Shown: piece by piece, positions 1 to 8,409 of the stretch | How positions within the stretch are numbered: the stretch's first letter is position 1 | Layout of the letters: every line of letters starts with the position of its first letter | Assembly (NCBI RefSeq): GCF_008923725.1 | Contig: NZ_WBPF01000013.1 | Coordinates: forward strand, 310,001 to 374,000 | Source: Bacillus sp. CH140a_4T | GTDB lineage: Bacteria; Bacillota; Bacilli; Bacillales; Bacillaceae_G | DNA length: 64,000 nucleotides | Direction of reading: 5' to 3' | The notes under the pieces: model-generated | Told to the model about the DNA's origin: nothing | Database searches by the model: none | The model's input: the letters and a program-made list of their open reading frames with translations, nothing else | Translations under genes and position numbers: made by a program

Positions 1-1253
1 CGTTAGCATTTGCAAATCAAAAACTAGAAGAGTTAGTTCTTATTCATTCCGCTCTGACTCAAGGTACAGAAAGCATTAGTAATGAGCTGGAAACATACCG
101 AAATGTACATCATACAATTCGTTCATCTGCTGCACGTAACCGAGAAGATGTTAAAGCAACACGAACAGCACTAAAAGAAGAAGATTTTTCACGCCCTCTT
201 CCATTTGAAAAACGATACGAATTACAACAAGTTGCCCTGGAGTTACCATTATTACCAACAACAACAATCGGTAGCTTCCCGCAAACAACTGAAGTTCGTC
301 AAACGCGAAAAGAATGGCGTAACGGTGTTATTTCAAATGAACAATATGAACAATTTATTGAAAAAGAGACAGAAAAATGGATTCGTTACCAAGAAGAAAT
401 TGGTCTTGATGTCCTTGTACATGGTGAATTTGAAAGAACTGACATGGTCGAATATTTTGGTGAGCGCCTTGCTGGTTTCTCATTCACTAAAAACGGTTGG
501 GTTCAATCATACGGTTCCCGCTGCGTAAAACCACCTGTTATTTATGGAGATGTAGCCTTTATTAGCGGAATGACTATTAAGGAAACTGTTTATGCACAAA
601 GTTTAACAGAGAAAGTTGTAAAAGGAATGTTAACTGGACCTGTTACGATTTTAAATTGGTCCTTCGTTCGAAATGACATTCCAAGAAAAGAAGTTTCATA
701 TCAAATTGCATTAGCTCTTCGTCACGAAATTGAACTACTTGAATCTTCCGGAATTCGAGTAATCCAAGTCGATGAGCCAGCACTTCGTGAAGGAATGCCA
801 CTAAAAGAAAAAGATTGGGATGCTTATATTACATGGGCAGTACAATCCTTCCTTTTAGCAACTTCTTCTGTAGCAAATGAAACACAAATTCATACGCATA
901 TGTGTTACAGTAACTTCGAAGATATTGTTGACGCGATTCGCGCATTAGATGCAGATGTGATTTCTATTGAAACATCAAGAAGTCACGGAGAATTTATTGA
1001 CACATTAAAACATACAACATATGAAAAAGGCATCGGTCTAGGTGTATATGATATTCATAGCCCACGTGTACCGAGTAAAGATGAAATGTATAAAATCGTA
1101 GAACAATCTTTAGAAGTATGCGATCCTAAATATTTCTGGATTAATCCTGATTGTGGTTTAAAAACGAGAAGAACGGAAGAAGTTATCCCGGCTTTAGAAC
1201 ACATGGTGCAAGCAGCAAAGGATGCTCGTTCCCTGCTAAAAACAAACGCATAA
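1..1253 (+). CDS. metE: Cobalamin-independent methionine synthase, C-terminal part (5' end outside window)
   Basis: Transfers the methyl group of methyltetrahydropteroyl-polyglutamate to homocysteine, the last step of methionine synthesis, in the cytosol. The reading frame is open from base 3, so the gene enters from the left; about 416 C-terminal residues of a family of roughly 760 are present. The catalytic domain follows a [10 protein letters not shown] motif. The zinc ligands are visible: HMC in [10 protein letters not shown], the Glu of [10 protein letters not shown] and the Cys of NPDCGLKTR. There is no frameshift; the apparent start near base 444 is only an internal Met. A strong terminator follows the stop codon, shared with the convergent comJ. 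Confidence 0.95.
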   Translation, partial: LAFANQKLEELVLIHSALTQGTESISNELETYRNVHHTIRSSAARNREDVKATRTALKEEDFSRPLPFEKRYELQQVALELPLLPTTTIGSFPQTTEVRQTRKEWRNGVISNEQYEQFIEKETEKWIRYQEEIGLDVLVHGEFERTDMVEYFGERLAGFSFTKNGWVQSYGSRCVKPPVIYGDVAFISGMTIKETVYAQSLTEKVVKGMLTGPVTILNWSFVRNDIPRKEVSYQIALALRHEIELLESSGIRVIQVDEPALREGMPLKEKDWDAYITWAVQSFLLATSSVANETQIHTHMCYSNFEDIVDAIRALDADVISIETSRSHGEFIDTLKHTTYEKGIGLGVYDIHSPRVPSKDEMYKIVEQSLEVCDPKYFWINPDCGLKTRRTEEVIPALEHMVQAAKDARSLLKTNA

Positions 1254-1254
1254 C

Positions 1255-1292
1255 AAAAATGGGTTATCCTTTTTGAGGATAACCCATTTTTT
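1255..1292. terminator. Bidirectional terminator between metE and comJ
   Basis: An AAATGGGTTATCC stem, a short T-rich loop and the complementary arm are followed by a T run on the plus strand and an A/T tract on the minus strand. It sits between the convergent metE and comJ stop codons. Confidence 0.85.
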
Positions 1293-1680
1293 ATTCTTTA
1301 CTTTCAAAAAAGAATTCGTATTGTATTTTATATAATTCATCATCCGTTGGTTCTTCAAGAGGAGTTGCCTGTAATACAACTGTATACTCACCATTCGGAA
1401 TAGAGATTTGAAATTTATTTGAAAGAATACTTGTTACAACGATACATTCATTTTCAACTGTAAAAGGAACTGTAACCGTTCTAATCACTTCTTCTTTCTC
1501 AATATGTTTCCCGCAAGTCACTTTTACTTCACAAGTATAATCAGAGAGTGCTTCAAAAATAACAGTTCCATCCGCCTTCGCATAACCTCTTTCAAAATCT
1601 TCATCCGTCCAGTCTACGTAAGGCTGCTCACCATCATAGTTCATCAACATTAATTGCGAATAAGAAATTGTTAACTCCAT
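1291..1680 (-). CDS. comJ: ComJ/Nin-like inhibitor of the DNA-entry nuclease
   Basis: A 129-residue protein resembling B. subtilis ComJ (Nin), the cytosolic inhibitor of the NucA nuclease. Shared features are an N-terminal ELSISYSQ-type segment, VDWTDEDFERGYAKADGTVIFEA and VTVPFTVEN. There is no signal peptide or membrane segment. It starts 36 bases after nucA ends on the same strand, the same nucA-nin order as in B. subtilis, and its start has a GGAGAAGGGG ribosome binding site. The function as nuclease inhibitor is inferred from family and context. Confidence 0.8.
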   Translation of the reverse strand: MELTISYSQLMLMNYDGEQPYVDWTDEDFERGYAKADGTVIFEALSDYTCEVKVTCGKHIEKEEVIRTVTVPFTVENECIVVTSILSNKFQISIPNGEYTVVLQATPLEEPTDDELYKIQYEFFFESKE

Positions 1681-1716
1681 CGTTCCCCTTCTCCTTCATT
1701 ATGAAATATGCAACTA

Positions 1717-2151
1717 CTACTTCACGTCAAATTTCACACGCGTACCATCTGGGTATTTATCTAACTTATTTCCTACCCAAGATCCTGCTCCGCGGTTATC
1801 TGCTGGACTTATATATTCAATATGTGCTCCTTTTCCGCCTTCTTTACACATCGCCATTGGCCATTCATCACGATCATACCCTTTTTTTGATGGATATGGA
1901 GCTAACGATAATTTTCTTCTATCCGCAGCACCACCACGGTCGATTGTACAAACTTCTGAATGTCCTTCTTTTATAGCATCCGTAATATGTTTCCCTGTCT
2001 CCGGATATCGCTCTTTCGGAAATTCTAGAACTTGATCATACGCATTTGTTTTTTTGATACTTGTTTCCTCTGGAACAAGTACTTCATAAACCGCTACTAC
2101 AATAGAAAGAATTGCAATAATTGAAATGATAACACCTTTTAATTGCTTCAT
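1717..2151 (-). CDS. nucA: Membrane-anchored DNA-entry nuclease, NucA/NucB family
   Basis: A 144-residue nuclease with an N-terminal hydrophobic anchor (about residues 5-25) and a NucA/NucB domain exposed outside the membrane. The family motif runs through [28 protein letters not shown] and [11 protein letters not shown]. In B. subtilis NucA makes double-strand cuts in bound DNA during transformation. I chose the internal ATG at 2151 because GGAGG lies five bases ahead of it; the longer frame from 2163 would start inside that ribosome binding site. It probably forms an operon with comJ downstream. Confidence 0.85.
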   Translation of the reverse strand: MKQLKGVIISIIAILSIVVAVYEVLVPEETSIKKTNAYDQVLEFPKERYPETGKHITDAIKEGHSEVCTIDRGGAADRRKLSLAPYPSKKGYDRDEWPMAMCKEGGKGAHIEYISPADNRGAGSWVGNKLDKYPDGTRVKFDVK

Positions 2152-2387
2152 GTATACCTCCATGATTCTACCAGTTTCTTTTCCTCAGTTATTATAACAA
2201 ACTTCTCCTGTATATGTTTTCAGACATTATTTTAGCTCCTCTTCGCCATTCCGCCAAAAACTCTCATTTTTCTTCATCTTTTCACTAATGCTGTAGAAAA
2301 CTAATAACCTTCCGACATTCTTTTTCAAAGGAAGTCCTTATAAAAGATTGAAATGATATATACGATACTTTTTGGGGAGGAAATAAC

Positions 2388-3137
2388 ATGGAAGCTATCT
2401 ATAAAACGAAAGATGTCACGAATAAAACAGGCATCCCAAAACATATAGTCCGTAAATATAGTCAACTGTTAGAGGAACATGGTTATATGATTTCCAAAAC
2501 AGCTGATGCTCGTATTTATAAACTGGATGATTTAAAACTATTGAAATCTATACATGAAAGAGCTGCTACATTACAAGAAGATATTTCAGAAACGATACCT
2601 ATTATTTTAAAAGAAAAAGAGGCCCCACCTGTACCCGCTATACAAGATAAGCAAGAAATACAACCGAAAGAAAAAGAAGATGGACGTAACTTTGAGGAGT
2701 TCATGTTAAAACTTGAAATGCTCGCTCAATTAAATGAAGCAATCATTCATCAAAATTCGACCCTTATTACCCAAAATCGTTTAAAAGATGAAAAGCTAGA
2801 TGAATTGATGCAACAAGTTTATGTAAAAGAAGGCTCTCAAGAAAAAATGCTACAAGAGTTAGTGGATCATGCCGCTCAAACAGATGCCCTGCAAAAAGAA
2901 AAGATGGACTTATTAATGAATCATATGTATAAACGAGAATCTAAGCAAGAAGAAAAAATGAATAAACTCGTAAATCAAATTTATAATAAAGACAGTAATC
3001 GTGATACACAACTTATGCAAGTAATTCGTGAAATTCAAGAAACAAAAAGAATGGTTGCTGCCTCAAAAGAGCAAGGATTCTTGCAATCATTTAAAAGTTT
3101 ATTTAGCCGAACAAAACAAGAAAAAACAAATGAATAA
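2388..3137 (+). CDS. MerR-like HTH protein with long coiled coil (DUF3967-type)
   Basis: A 249-residue protein. Residues 1-55 look like a MerR-type winged helix (KTKDVTNKTGIPKHIVRKYSQLLEEHGY, then ARIYKLDDLKLLKSI). A Pro/Glu-rich linker follows, then about 110 charged residues with repeated EKxxxLMxxxY units of about 24 residues, predicting a coiled coil. The C-terminal REIQETKRMVAASKEQ segment resembles DUF3967 proteins of the B. cereus group. RacA has a similar plan, but the sequence does not look like the RacA I know. The start follows GGGGAGG. A terminator shared with kinB follows. Function is unknown; DNA binding is an inference. Confidence 0.7.
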   Translation: MEAIYKTKDVTNKTGIPKHIVRKYSQLLEEHGYMISKTADARIYKLDDLKLLKSIHERAATLQEDISETIPIILKEKEAPPVPAIQDKQEIQPKEKEDGRNFEEFMLKLEMLAQLNEAIIHQNSTLITQNRLKDEKLDELMQQVYVKEGSQEKMLQELVDHAAQTDALQKEKMDLLMNHMYKRESKQEEKMNKLVNQIYNKDSNRDTQLMQVIREIQETKRMVAASKEQGFLQSFKSLFSRTKQEKTNE

Positions 3138-3148
3138 ACAATATAAAA

Positions 3149-3178
3149 TAAAAAGTTACCTTCCATCGGTAACTTTTA
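3149..3178. terminator. Terminator between the MerR-like gene and kinB
   Basis: AAAAAGTTACC, a six-base loop and GGTAACTTTTATT lie between the two convergent genes; it can serve both strands. Confidence 0.75.
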
Positions 3179-4450
3179 TTCCTTATTTCTTACAGCTGGC
3201 AATATAATAATCGCTTCAGTCCCTTTCCCACTTTCACTTTTATATTCCAGTGTACCATTATGCGCTTGTAAAATACTAAATGTTACCATAAGCCCTAATC
3301 CTGTCCCTTTTTCTTTTAAAGAATAATACGGTTGTCCTAGCCTTGCTAACTGTTCTTTCGTCATTCCAACACCACTATCTTTAACTCTTATTACAATCGT
3401 TTCATCTTTTTGCATAGCCGTTACTTTTAAATATCCTTTATTCCCTTGAATTGCTTCAATACCATTTTTAACAACATTCATAATCGCTTGCTTCAATTTC
3501 GTCTTATCACCGATCGTATAAAGACTTTCAGAAATCTCAACTTGCAAATATACACCTTGCATCGCTGCAAATGATGACATAAGAGTTGTCATTTCTATTA
3601 ATTGAGCCGATAGGCAAATATGTTCTTTCTTCTCAATTTGTGGCCTTGCTAAATTCAAATAATCTGAAATAATTTGTTCTGCCCGGTCCAATTCGGCTAA
3701 TACGAGACGCATATAATCCTTATTCTTCACATCTTCCGTACTTTCTAGCAATTGAATAAAGCCACGAACAACAGTGAGCGGATTTCGAACCTCATGTGCA
3801 ACACTTGCTGCTAACTCACTTACAATATTAAGCTTTTCGGACTTTTGCATCTCTGTACGCAGTATTGCATTTTCATTTAAATATTCTGTTAAGTACACCT
3901 GAAATACCATTGTCATAACCATAATAAGCGAAGCAAATATATATCCGCTATATAGGTGGGAAACATACGGTGTAAACCCCGTTTCTAACAGAACGTTAAT
4001 CATCCCGATCACTAAAGTAACAAGTACGTACAATGATGAAATCATAAATGCCAAAATTAGCTTCTTATCCCTTGAAAATAGAGACCATTTCTTTGATAAA
4101 AATAATGGAACTATTAATAGAAATATTACTTCTATGACTGGAAAGAGGTTTATTCCCTTTAGCGCCCATTCATATGCAACAAAAATAACGGCCGGGATTA
4201 AACCAACAATTCCACCATATAGGAAACCACTAACAATCGGGATTGGGTGAAAATTATACCCACAAACGTCACCAAAACAAATAGAGTATGTCATGGAGAG
4301 AATGAGTGTAATGCTAGATAAGAACATAATAAAGTAGCGGTTCGGCTTCGGAGGCATTTCTTGATAACGATTTAAACGAATCGCTTCATATAAAAATAGT
4401 GGCAAAATTATGATGGCAATTTGGATCATTAAATCACGGATAAGCTCCAT
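3176..4450 (-). CDS. kinB: Sporulation-type sensor histidine kinase, KinB-like
   Basis: A 424-residue membrane kinase. The first 190 residues hold about six hydrophobic segments, including one resembling the 5TMR-LYT sensor region. The dimerisation/phosphoacceptor helix carries His219 in SVAHEVRNPLTVVRG. The ATPase domain has the N box (NVVKNGIEAI), G1 (DSGVGM) and G2 (GTGLGL). Size, topology and the SELAASVAHEVRNPLTVVRG core match B. subtilis KinB, a kinase that starts the Spo0A phosphorelay. It lies divergently next to patA as in B. subtilis, although no kapB lies downstream here. No dedicated response regulator is adjacent, as expected for a phosphorelay kinase. Confidence 0.8.
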   Translation of the reverse strand: MELIRDLMIQIAIIILPLFLYEAIRLNRYQEMPPKPNRYFIMFLSSITLILSMTYSICFGDVCGYNFHPIPIVSGFLYGGIVGLIPAVIFVAYEWALKGINLFPVIEVIFLLIVPLFLSKKWSLFSRDKKLILAFMISSLYVLVTLVIGMINVLLETGFTPYVSHLYSGYIFASLIMVMTMVFQVYLTEYLNENAILRTEMQKSEKLNIVSELAASVAHEVRNPLTVVRGFIQLLESTEDVKNKDYMRLVLAELDRAEQIISDYLNLARPQIEKKEHICLSAQLIEMTTLMSSFAAMQGVYLQVEISESLYTIGDKTKLKQAIMNVVKNGIEAIQGNKGYLKVTAMQKDETIVIRVKDSGVGMTKEQLARLGQPYYSLKEKGTGLGLMVTFSILQAHNGTLEYKSESGKGTEAIIILPAVRNKE

Positions 4451-4759
4451 AGCCTCTCATCCCCTATATGTATTTTGATATGATTATATCATTTTACAGA
4501 CGTATTTGTTGCAAGATTTTGATTTTTCTTAACATATTTATTAATTCTTTGTTAACAACTCATAATAATTGTTACAGATTTTCGAAATGAATGTAAACCC
4601 TGTACCAAATTTCTGCCGGGCAGTATACAATGAATACGGATTACAAAGAAAATAAAAAATACTTCATGAGACGGACAACTATAGCAAAATACAGCATATA
4701 ATCCATACTATCTATGTTTACAAATAAGTGATCATCATTTTAGTAGGAGGAAGATAAAT
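4451..4759. other. Intergenic region with a sigma-G/F-like -10 element
   Basis: This 309-base gap between kinB and the 66-residue gene has no open frame of note. It is A/T rich, contains a TTTTCGAAATG stretch resembling a Spo0A box near 4578 and a CATACTA element at 4704-4710. Confidence 0.4.
4704..4710 (+). promoter_or_regulatory. Possible forespore (sigma-G/F) -10 element
   Basis: CATACTA matches the sigma-G -10 consensus and lies about 50 bases before the start codon of the 66-residue gene. The -35 region (TATAGC or ATAGCA) is poor, so this is only a candidate. Confidence 0.35.
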
Positions 4760-4960
4760 ATGGCGGGTACTACACTTGTTTTAAAAGAAGAAAATTTGGT
4801 CGTTCTAGAGAATGTTGAAAAATCAGTATATGAAGAGTTGCAGCATAAAACAGGAGATGAAAATTGCACATGTGCTGTGAATGAATCAGTTGTTCACCTT
4901 GGCAAAGTATCCTCTGTACTTTGGAATGAAGATGAAATAGATTGGGAATACGGATATTAA
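4760..4960 (+). CDS. Small acidic protein of unknown function, possibly sporulation-related
   Basis: A 66-residue soluble acidic protein with a CTC pair (residues 37-39) and an acidic, aromatic C-terminus (WNEDEIDWEYGY). Its start has a strong TAGGAGGAAG ribosome binding site and it ends in a hairpin terminator, which supports a real gene. I do not recognise the family. The CATACTA element upstream and the kinB neighbour hint at a role in sporulation, but this is inference only. Confidence 0.65.
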   Translation: MAGTTLVLKEENLVVLENVEKSVYEELQHKTGDENCTCAVNESVVHLGKVSSVLWNEDEIDWEYGY

Positions 4961-4987
4961 AAGTCGCATACAGCGGCTTTTTTTCTA
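4958..4987 (+). terminator. Terminator of the 66-residue gene
   Basis: AAAAGTCGC, a five-base loop and GCGGCTTTTTTT; the stem contains one T-G pair. Confidence 0.65.
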
Positions 4988-5082
4988 TTATCTCTCCCTT
5001 TCTACATAACATATACGCAAGCGAAATCATAGAAAATATGTTAAAATGAACTTAATTTTCAAACGGAAGAAAGGGAGATACA

Positions 5083-6246
5083 ATGGAACAATTCATTAAT
5101 CCTAGAGTAAAGGACATCCAAATTTCTGGAATCCGTCAATTCTCTAACATGATTCAAAACTATGATAATCTTATCTCTTTAACAATTGGACAACCTGATT
5201 TTCCTACACCTTCTCTCGTAAAAGAAGCGGCAAAACGGGCTATTACAGAAAATTATACAAGCTATACACATAACGCTGGTTTACTAGAATTACGCAAGGC
5301 AGCTTGTAACTTTGTAAAAGATAACTACGATTTACATTATTCACCTGAAAACGAAACCATCGTTACAATCGGTGCCAGTGAAGCAATTGATGTTGCATTC
5401 CGAACGATTTTAGAGCCAGGAACAGAAGTCATTTTACCTGCCCCTATTTATCCAGGATACGAGCCGATTATTCGATTATGCGGCGCAACACCTATTTTTA
5501 TTGATGTTCGTGAAACTGGCTTCCGTTTAACAGCCGAAGCACTAGAAAATGCCATTACTGAAAAAACAAGATGCGTCGTACTGCCGTATCCTTCTAATCC
5601 AACTGGTGTAACTTTATCAAAAGAAGAACTACAGAATATTGTAGATGTTTTAAAAGATAAAAACATTTTCGTCCTTTCTGATGAAATTTATAGCGAACTT
5701 GTCTATGAGCAAACGCATACATCGATCGCTCATTTCCCAGAAATGCGTGAAAAGACAATCGTCATTAACGGTTTATCAAAATCTCATTCTATGACTGGCT
5801 GGCGTATCGGTCTATTGTTCGCACCGAGCTATTTAGCAGGACATATATTAAAAGTTCATCAATATAACGTAACTTGCGCTACTTCAATCGCTCAATACGC
5901 TGCAATTGAAGCATTAACAGCTGCTAAAGATGCACCAAAAATGATGCGTCATCAATACAAAAAACGCCGTGATTACGTATATAATAGGCTCATTCAAATG
6001 GGCTTAACAGTTGAGAAGCCCACAGGTGCATTTTACTTATTCCCATATGTTGGCCATTTAACATCGTCATCATTTGATTTTGCACTTAATCTTGTGAAAG
6101 AAGCTGGACTTGCCGTCGTTCCTGGAACAGCATTTTCTGAATATGGTGAAGGCTACCTTCGCTTATCCTATGCATATAGCATCGAAACTTTAAAAGAAGG
6201 CTGTGACCGTTTAGAAGCCTTTCTACAACAAAAAGCTAAGAGTTAA
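5083..6246 (+). CDS. patA: PLP aminotransferase, probably N-acetyl-L,L-diaminopimelate aminotransferase
   Basis: A 387-residue fold-type I aminotransferase. Visible motifs are Asn172 in YPSNPTG, Asp200 in LSDEIYSE and the PLP lysine Lys233 in GLSKSHSMTGWR. The sequence tracks B. subtilis PatA along its length, which acts in the acetylated branch of diaminopimelate/lysine synthesis. The kinB-patA neighbourhood is also conserved. The start has an AAAGGGAG ribosome binding site. A weaker alternative is an aromatic or general aminotransferase, the usual generic name for this subgroup. Confidence 0.8.
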   Translation: MEQFINPRVKDIQISGIRQFSNMIQNYDNLISLTIGQPDFPTPSLVKEAAKRAITENYTSYTHNAGLLELRKAACNFVKDNYDLHYSPENETIVTIGASEAIDVAFRTILEPGTEVILPAPIYPGYEPIIRLCGATPIFIDVRETGFRLTAEALENAITEKTRCVVLPYPSNPTGVTLSKEELQNIVDVLKDKNIFVLSDEIYSELVYEQTHTSIAHFPEMREKTIVINGLSKSHSMTGWRIGLLFAPSYLAGHILKVHQYNVTCATSIAQYAAIEALTAAKDAPKMMRHQYKKRRDYVYNRLIQMGLTVEKPTGAFYLFPYVGHLTSSSFDFALNLVKEAGLAVVPGTAFSEYGEGYLRLSYAYSIETLKEGCDRLEAFLQQKAKS

Positions 6247-6260
6247 ACTCTTAGCTTTTT
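6230..6260. terminator. Bidirectional terminator between patA and malR
   Basis: AAAAGCTAAGAGTT and its complement flank the patA stop codon and are followed by a T run. The stem lies between convergent genes. Confidence 0.85.
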
Positions 6261-6261
6261 G

Positions 6262-7284
6262 TTATGCATAATGGTCGCAAGTTTGACGCTTTAGTAATTT
6301 ATGAGGAATAATGATACACTTTGCAGTAGATTCCGCATTCTCTACTTTATCAACTAAAGCTTTTGCAGCTTCATATCCTAGCTGATATATATTCACATCA
6401 ACTGTTGAAAGTGGCGGACTCGCAATTTCTGATAATAAAGCATTATTAAAGCTTACAATAGAAACATCCTTCGGTACAACAAATCCTTTTTTAGAAAGAG
6501 CACTTAACACACCAAGTCCAATTAAATCATCCGTTGCCACAATTGCTGTCGGTGGTTGCTGTAGTCCCATTAACTCCTCAACGGCTTGTTGACCACTTTC
6601 CCTCGAAAAATCAAAATGTAAAATATACTCTTTCGGTAATACAATGTCTGCTAATTTTAAAGCATCACTCATACCAGCCAAACGATCTCTCGTTACAAGT
6701 AAATCTGATCCACCGCCGATAAACGCGATTTGTTTATGACCTAATGAAATTAAATATTCTGCTACTTCTCTTGCAGCTGTATAATTGTCATTATCTACAT
6801 ATGTAATTTCATCTTTTCGATCATATGGTTTCCCAATTAAAACAAACGGGAAATTTTGTTTATGCAAATATTGAATAATCCGATCATTCTCTCTTGAATA
6901 TAAAAGAATAATGCCACCAATTTGGCGCCCCTGTACCATCTTTACAACACCATTAAAAATTTCATCTTCCGTCTCACCTGTCGACATATAAAGTGCATAC
7001 CCTTCCACATGTGCAAATGAACTAATCCCTCTTATAACTTCTGGGAAAAACGGATTTTGAAAAGCTTTACTTGCAGAACTTGGCATAACAAGACCAAGTG
7101 TTTTGGTTGTTTGGTTAGCTAGGTTTCTTGCGTTTAAATTGGGATGATACCCTAGTTCACTCATTACTTTCCGAACACGGCGCTTTGTTTTTTCACTTAT
7201 ACTTGGATTATCAGCAATTACACGAGAAACGGTAGATGGTGCTACATTCGCCTTCTTCGCCACATCTTTAATTGTAACTGTCAT
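6262..7284 (-). CDS. malR: LacI-family maltose regulon repressor
   Basis: A 340-residue LacI/GalR regulator. The HTH is at residues 3-25 (TIKDVAKKANVAPSTVSRVI), followed by the hinge helix (NARNLANQTTK) and a periplasmic-binding-protein-like effector domain starting at KTLGLVMPSS. It lies directly downstream of malG on the same strand, and CGCAAACG-type palindromes lie ahead of malE, the amylase, malL and msmX. Repression relieved by maltose or maltodextrin is inferred from the family. The start has a GGAGGGGG ribosome binding site. Confidence 0.85.
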   Translation of the reverse strand: MTVTIKDVAKKANVAPSTVSRVIADNPSISEKTKRRVRKVMSELGYHPNLNARNLANQTTKTLGLVMPSSASKAFQNPFFPEVIRGISSFAHVEGYALYMSTGETEDEIFNGVVKMVQGRQIGGIILLYSRENDRIIQYLHKQNFPFVLIGKPYDRKDEITYVDNDNYTAAREVAEYLISLGHKQIAFIGGGSDLLVTRDRLAGMSDALKLADIVLPKEYILHFDFSRESGQQAVEELMGLQQPPTAIVATDDLIGLGVLSALSKKGFVVPKDVSIVSFNNALLSEIASPPLSTVDVNIYQLGYEAAKALVDKVENAESTAKCIIIPHKLLKRQTCDHYA

Positions 7285-7498
7285 AAAAATCCCCCTCCTC
7301 TCACTTCTCTGCCATTTTATATATATTTTTATCTTGCACCCGTTGCAAGTAATAGGAGAAGTTATAAACTTTCATTGATTCTGTCTTGTAAAACCTATCA
7401 TATTCTCCCTCTCCATGTATTGTAAGGGATATAGCTCTTTTTTCCTATACTATAATATACTATTTATTTCACTTCTTTTCATATGTGATGTCAAATCT

Positions 7499-7540
7499 CT
7501 TTTCATCTCCCTATAAAGCTTTTTATAGGGAGATGAAAAG
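7499..7540. repeat. Perfect 19-bp inverted repeat between malG and malR
   Basis: CTTTTCATCTCCCTATAAA, a four-base GCTT spacer and the exact complement. There is no T run on either side, so it is not a standard terminator. It lies between the malG terminator and malR. Confidence 0.9.
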
Positions 7541-7568
7541 AAAAATGGGACGTAATGTCCCATTTTTC
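7541..7568 (-). terminator. Terminator after malG
   Basis: AAAAATGGGAC, loop GTAAT, GTCCCATTTTT; it overlaps the malG stop codon and ends the malEFG transcript on the minus strand. Confidence 0.8.
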
Positions 7569-8409
7569 ATCCTTTCGTACCTCCCGCAGTTAAACCAGAG
7601 ATAAAGTATTTTTGTAGTGATAGGAATAAAATTGAAATTGGGATTGCAATCAATACTGAACCCGCTGCAAACGTTGTGAATTCATTACCAAATTTCTTCG
7701 CTACCATTTCATATAACCCAACTGCTAAAGTATAATTTTCTGGTGTGCGCAAAATAACACTCGCTAAAATGAAATCTGTAAATGGACCAATGAAAGTGAA
7801 TAACGCCACAACCGCTACGATTGGCTTTGCAAGTGGCATAATGATTTGCCAAAAAATACGGAAATGTCCTGCCCCATCCATACGAGCTGACTCATCCAAT
7901 TCTTTCGGAATCGTATCAAAATATCCTTTCATAAGCCATGTATTCATTGGAATTGCCCCGCCTACATAAATTAAAATTAATGCAAGGTGCGTATCGATTA
8001 ACCCTGTTAACTGTGCTAATACGTATAGAGCGATTAGTGCTGCAAAGTTCGGAATCATTTGCAGAATTAAAAATGTTAATAAACCATTTTTTCTTCCAAC
8101 AAAACGGTATCTTGAAAATGCATAAGCAGTAAAACTAATTGCTAACACTGAGAAAATCATCGTTATAACACTTACTTTTAACGTGTTTTTATACCATAGT
8201 AAATAATTACTATTCTCTAAATCTAATAACTTACGATAATGATCTAACGTTGCATTTTGTGGAATAATACTGGATCCAGATAAACTATCACCCGGATTAA
8301 ACGATGAGCCAATAATCCATAATAATGGATAGAAAATGATGGCACACATTACGAAAATAACGAAATAACTTAATGAGAGACGTAACATCTTTTGTCTTTT
8401 AATATTCAT
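7567..8409 (-). CDS. malG: Maltose/maltodextrin ABC transporter permease MalG
   Basis: A 280-residue inner permease subunit with six predicted membrane helices. The EAA loop that docks on the ATPase reads ESARMDGAGHFRIFWQIIMP. The C-terminus ends in GLTAGGTKG, typical of MalG. It starts immediately after the malF stop codon (TAAATG junction), so the two are translationally coupled. It forms the channel with MalF and is fed by MalE; MsmX, encoded near 15 kb, is the likely ATPase because the operon has none. Confidence 0.93.
   Translation of the reverse strand: MNIKRQKMLRLSLSYFVIFVMCAIIFYPLLWIIGSSFNPGDSLSGSSIIPQNATLDHYRKLLDLENSNYLLWYKNTLKVSVITMIFSVLAISFTAYAFSRYRFVGRKNGLLTFLILQMIPNFAALIALYVLAQLTGLIDTHLALILIYVGGAIPMNTWLMKGYFDTIPKELDESARMDGAGHFRIFWQIIMPLAKPIVAVVALFTFIGPFTDFILASVILRTPENYTLAVGLYEMVAKKFGNEFTTFAAGSVLIAIPISILFLSLQKYFISGLTAGGTKG

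Noticed and set aside
444-1253. An apparent complete 269-residue gene starting at 444
   Set aside because: The frame is open to the left edge and encodes metE from base 3; the Met at 444 is internal.
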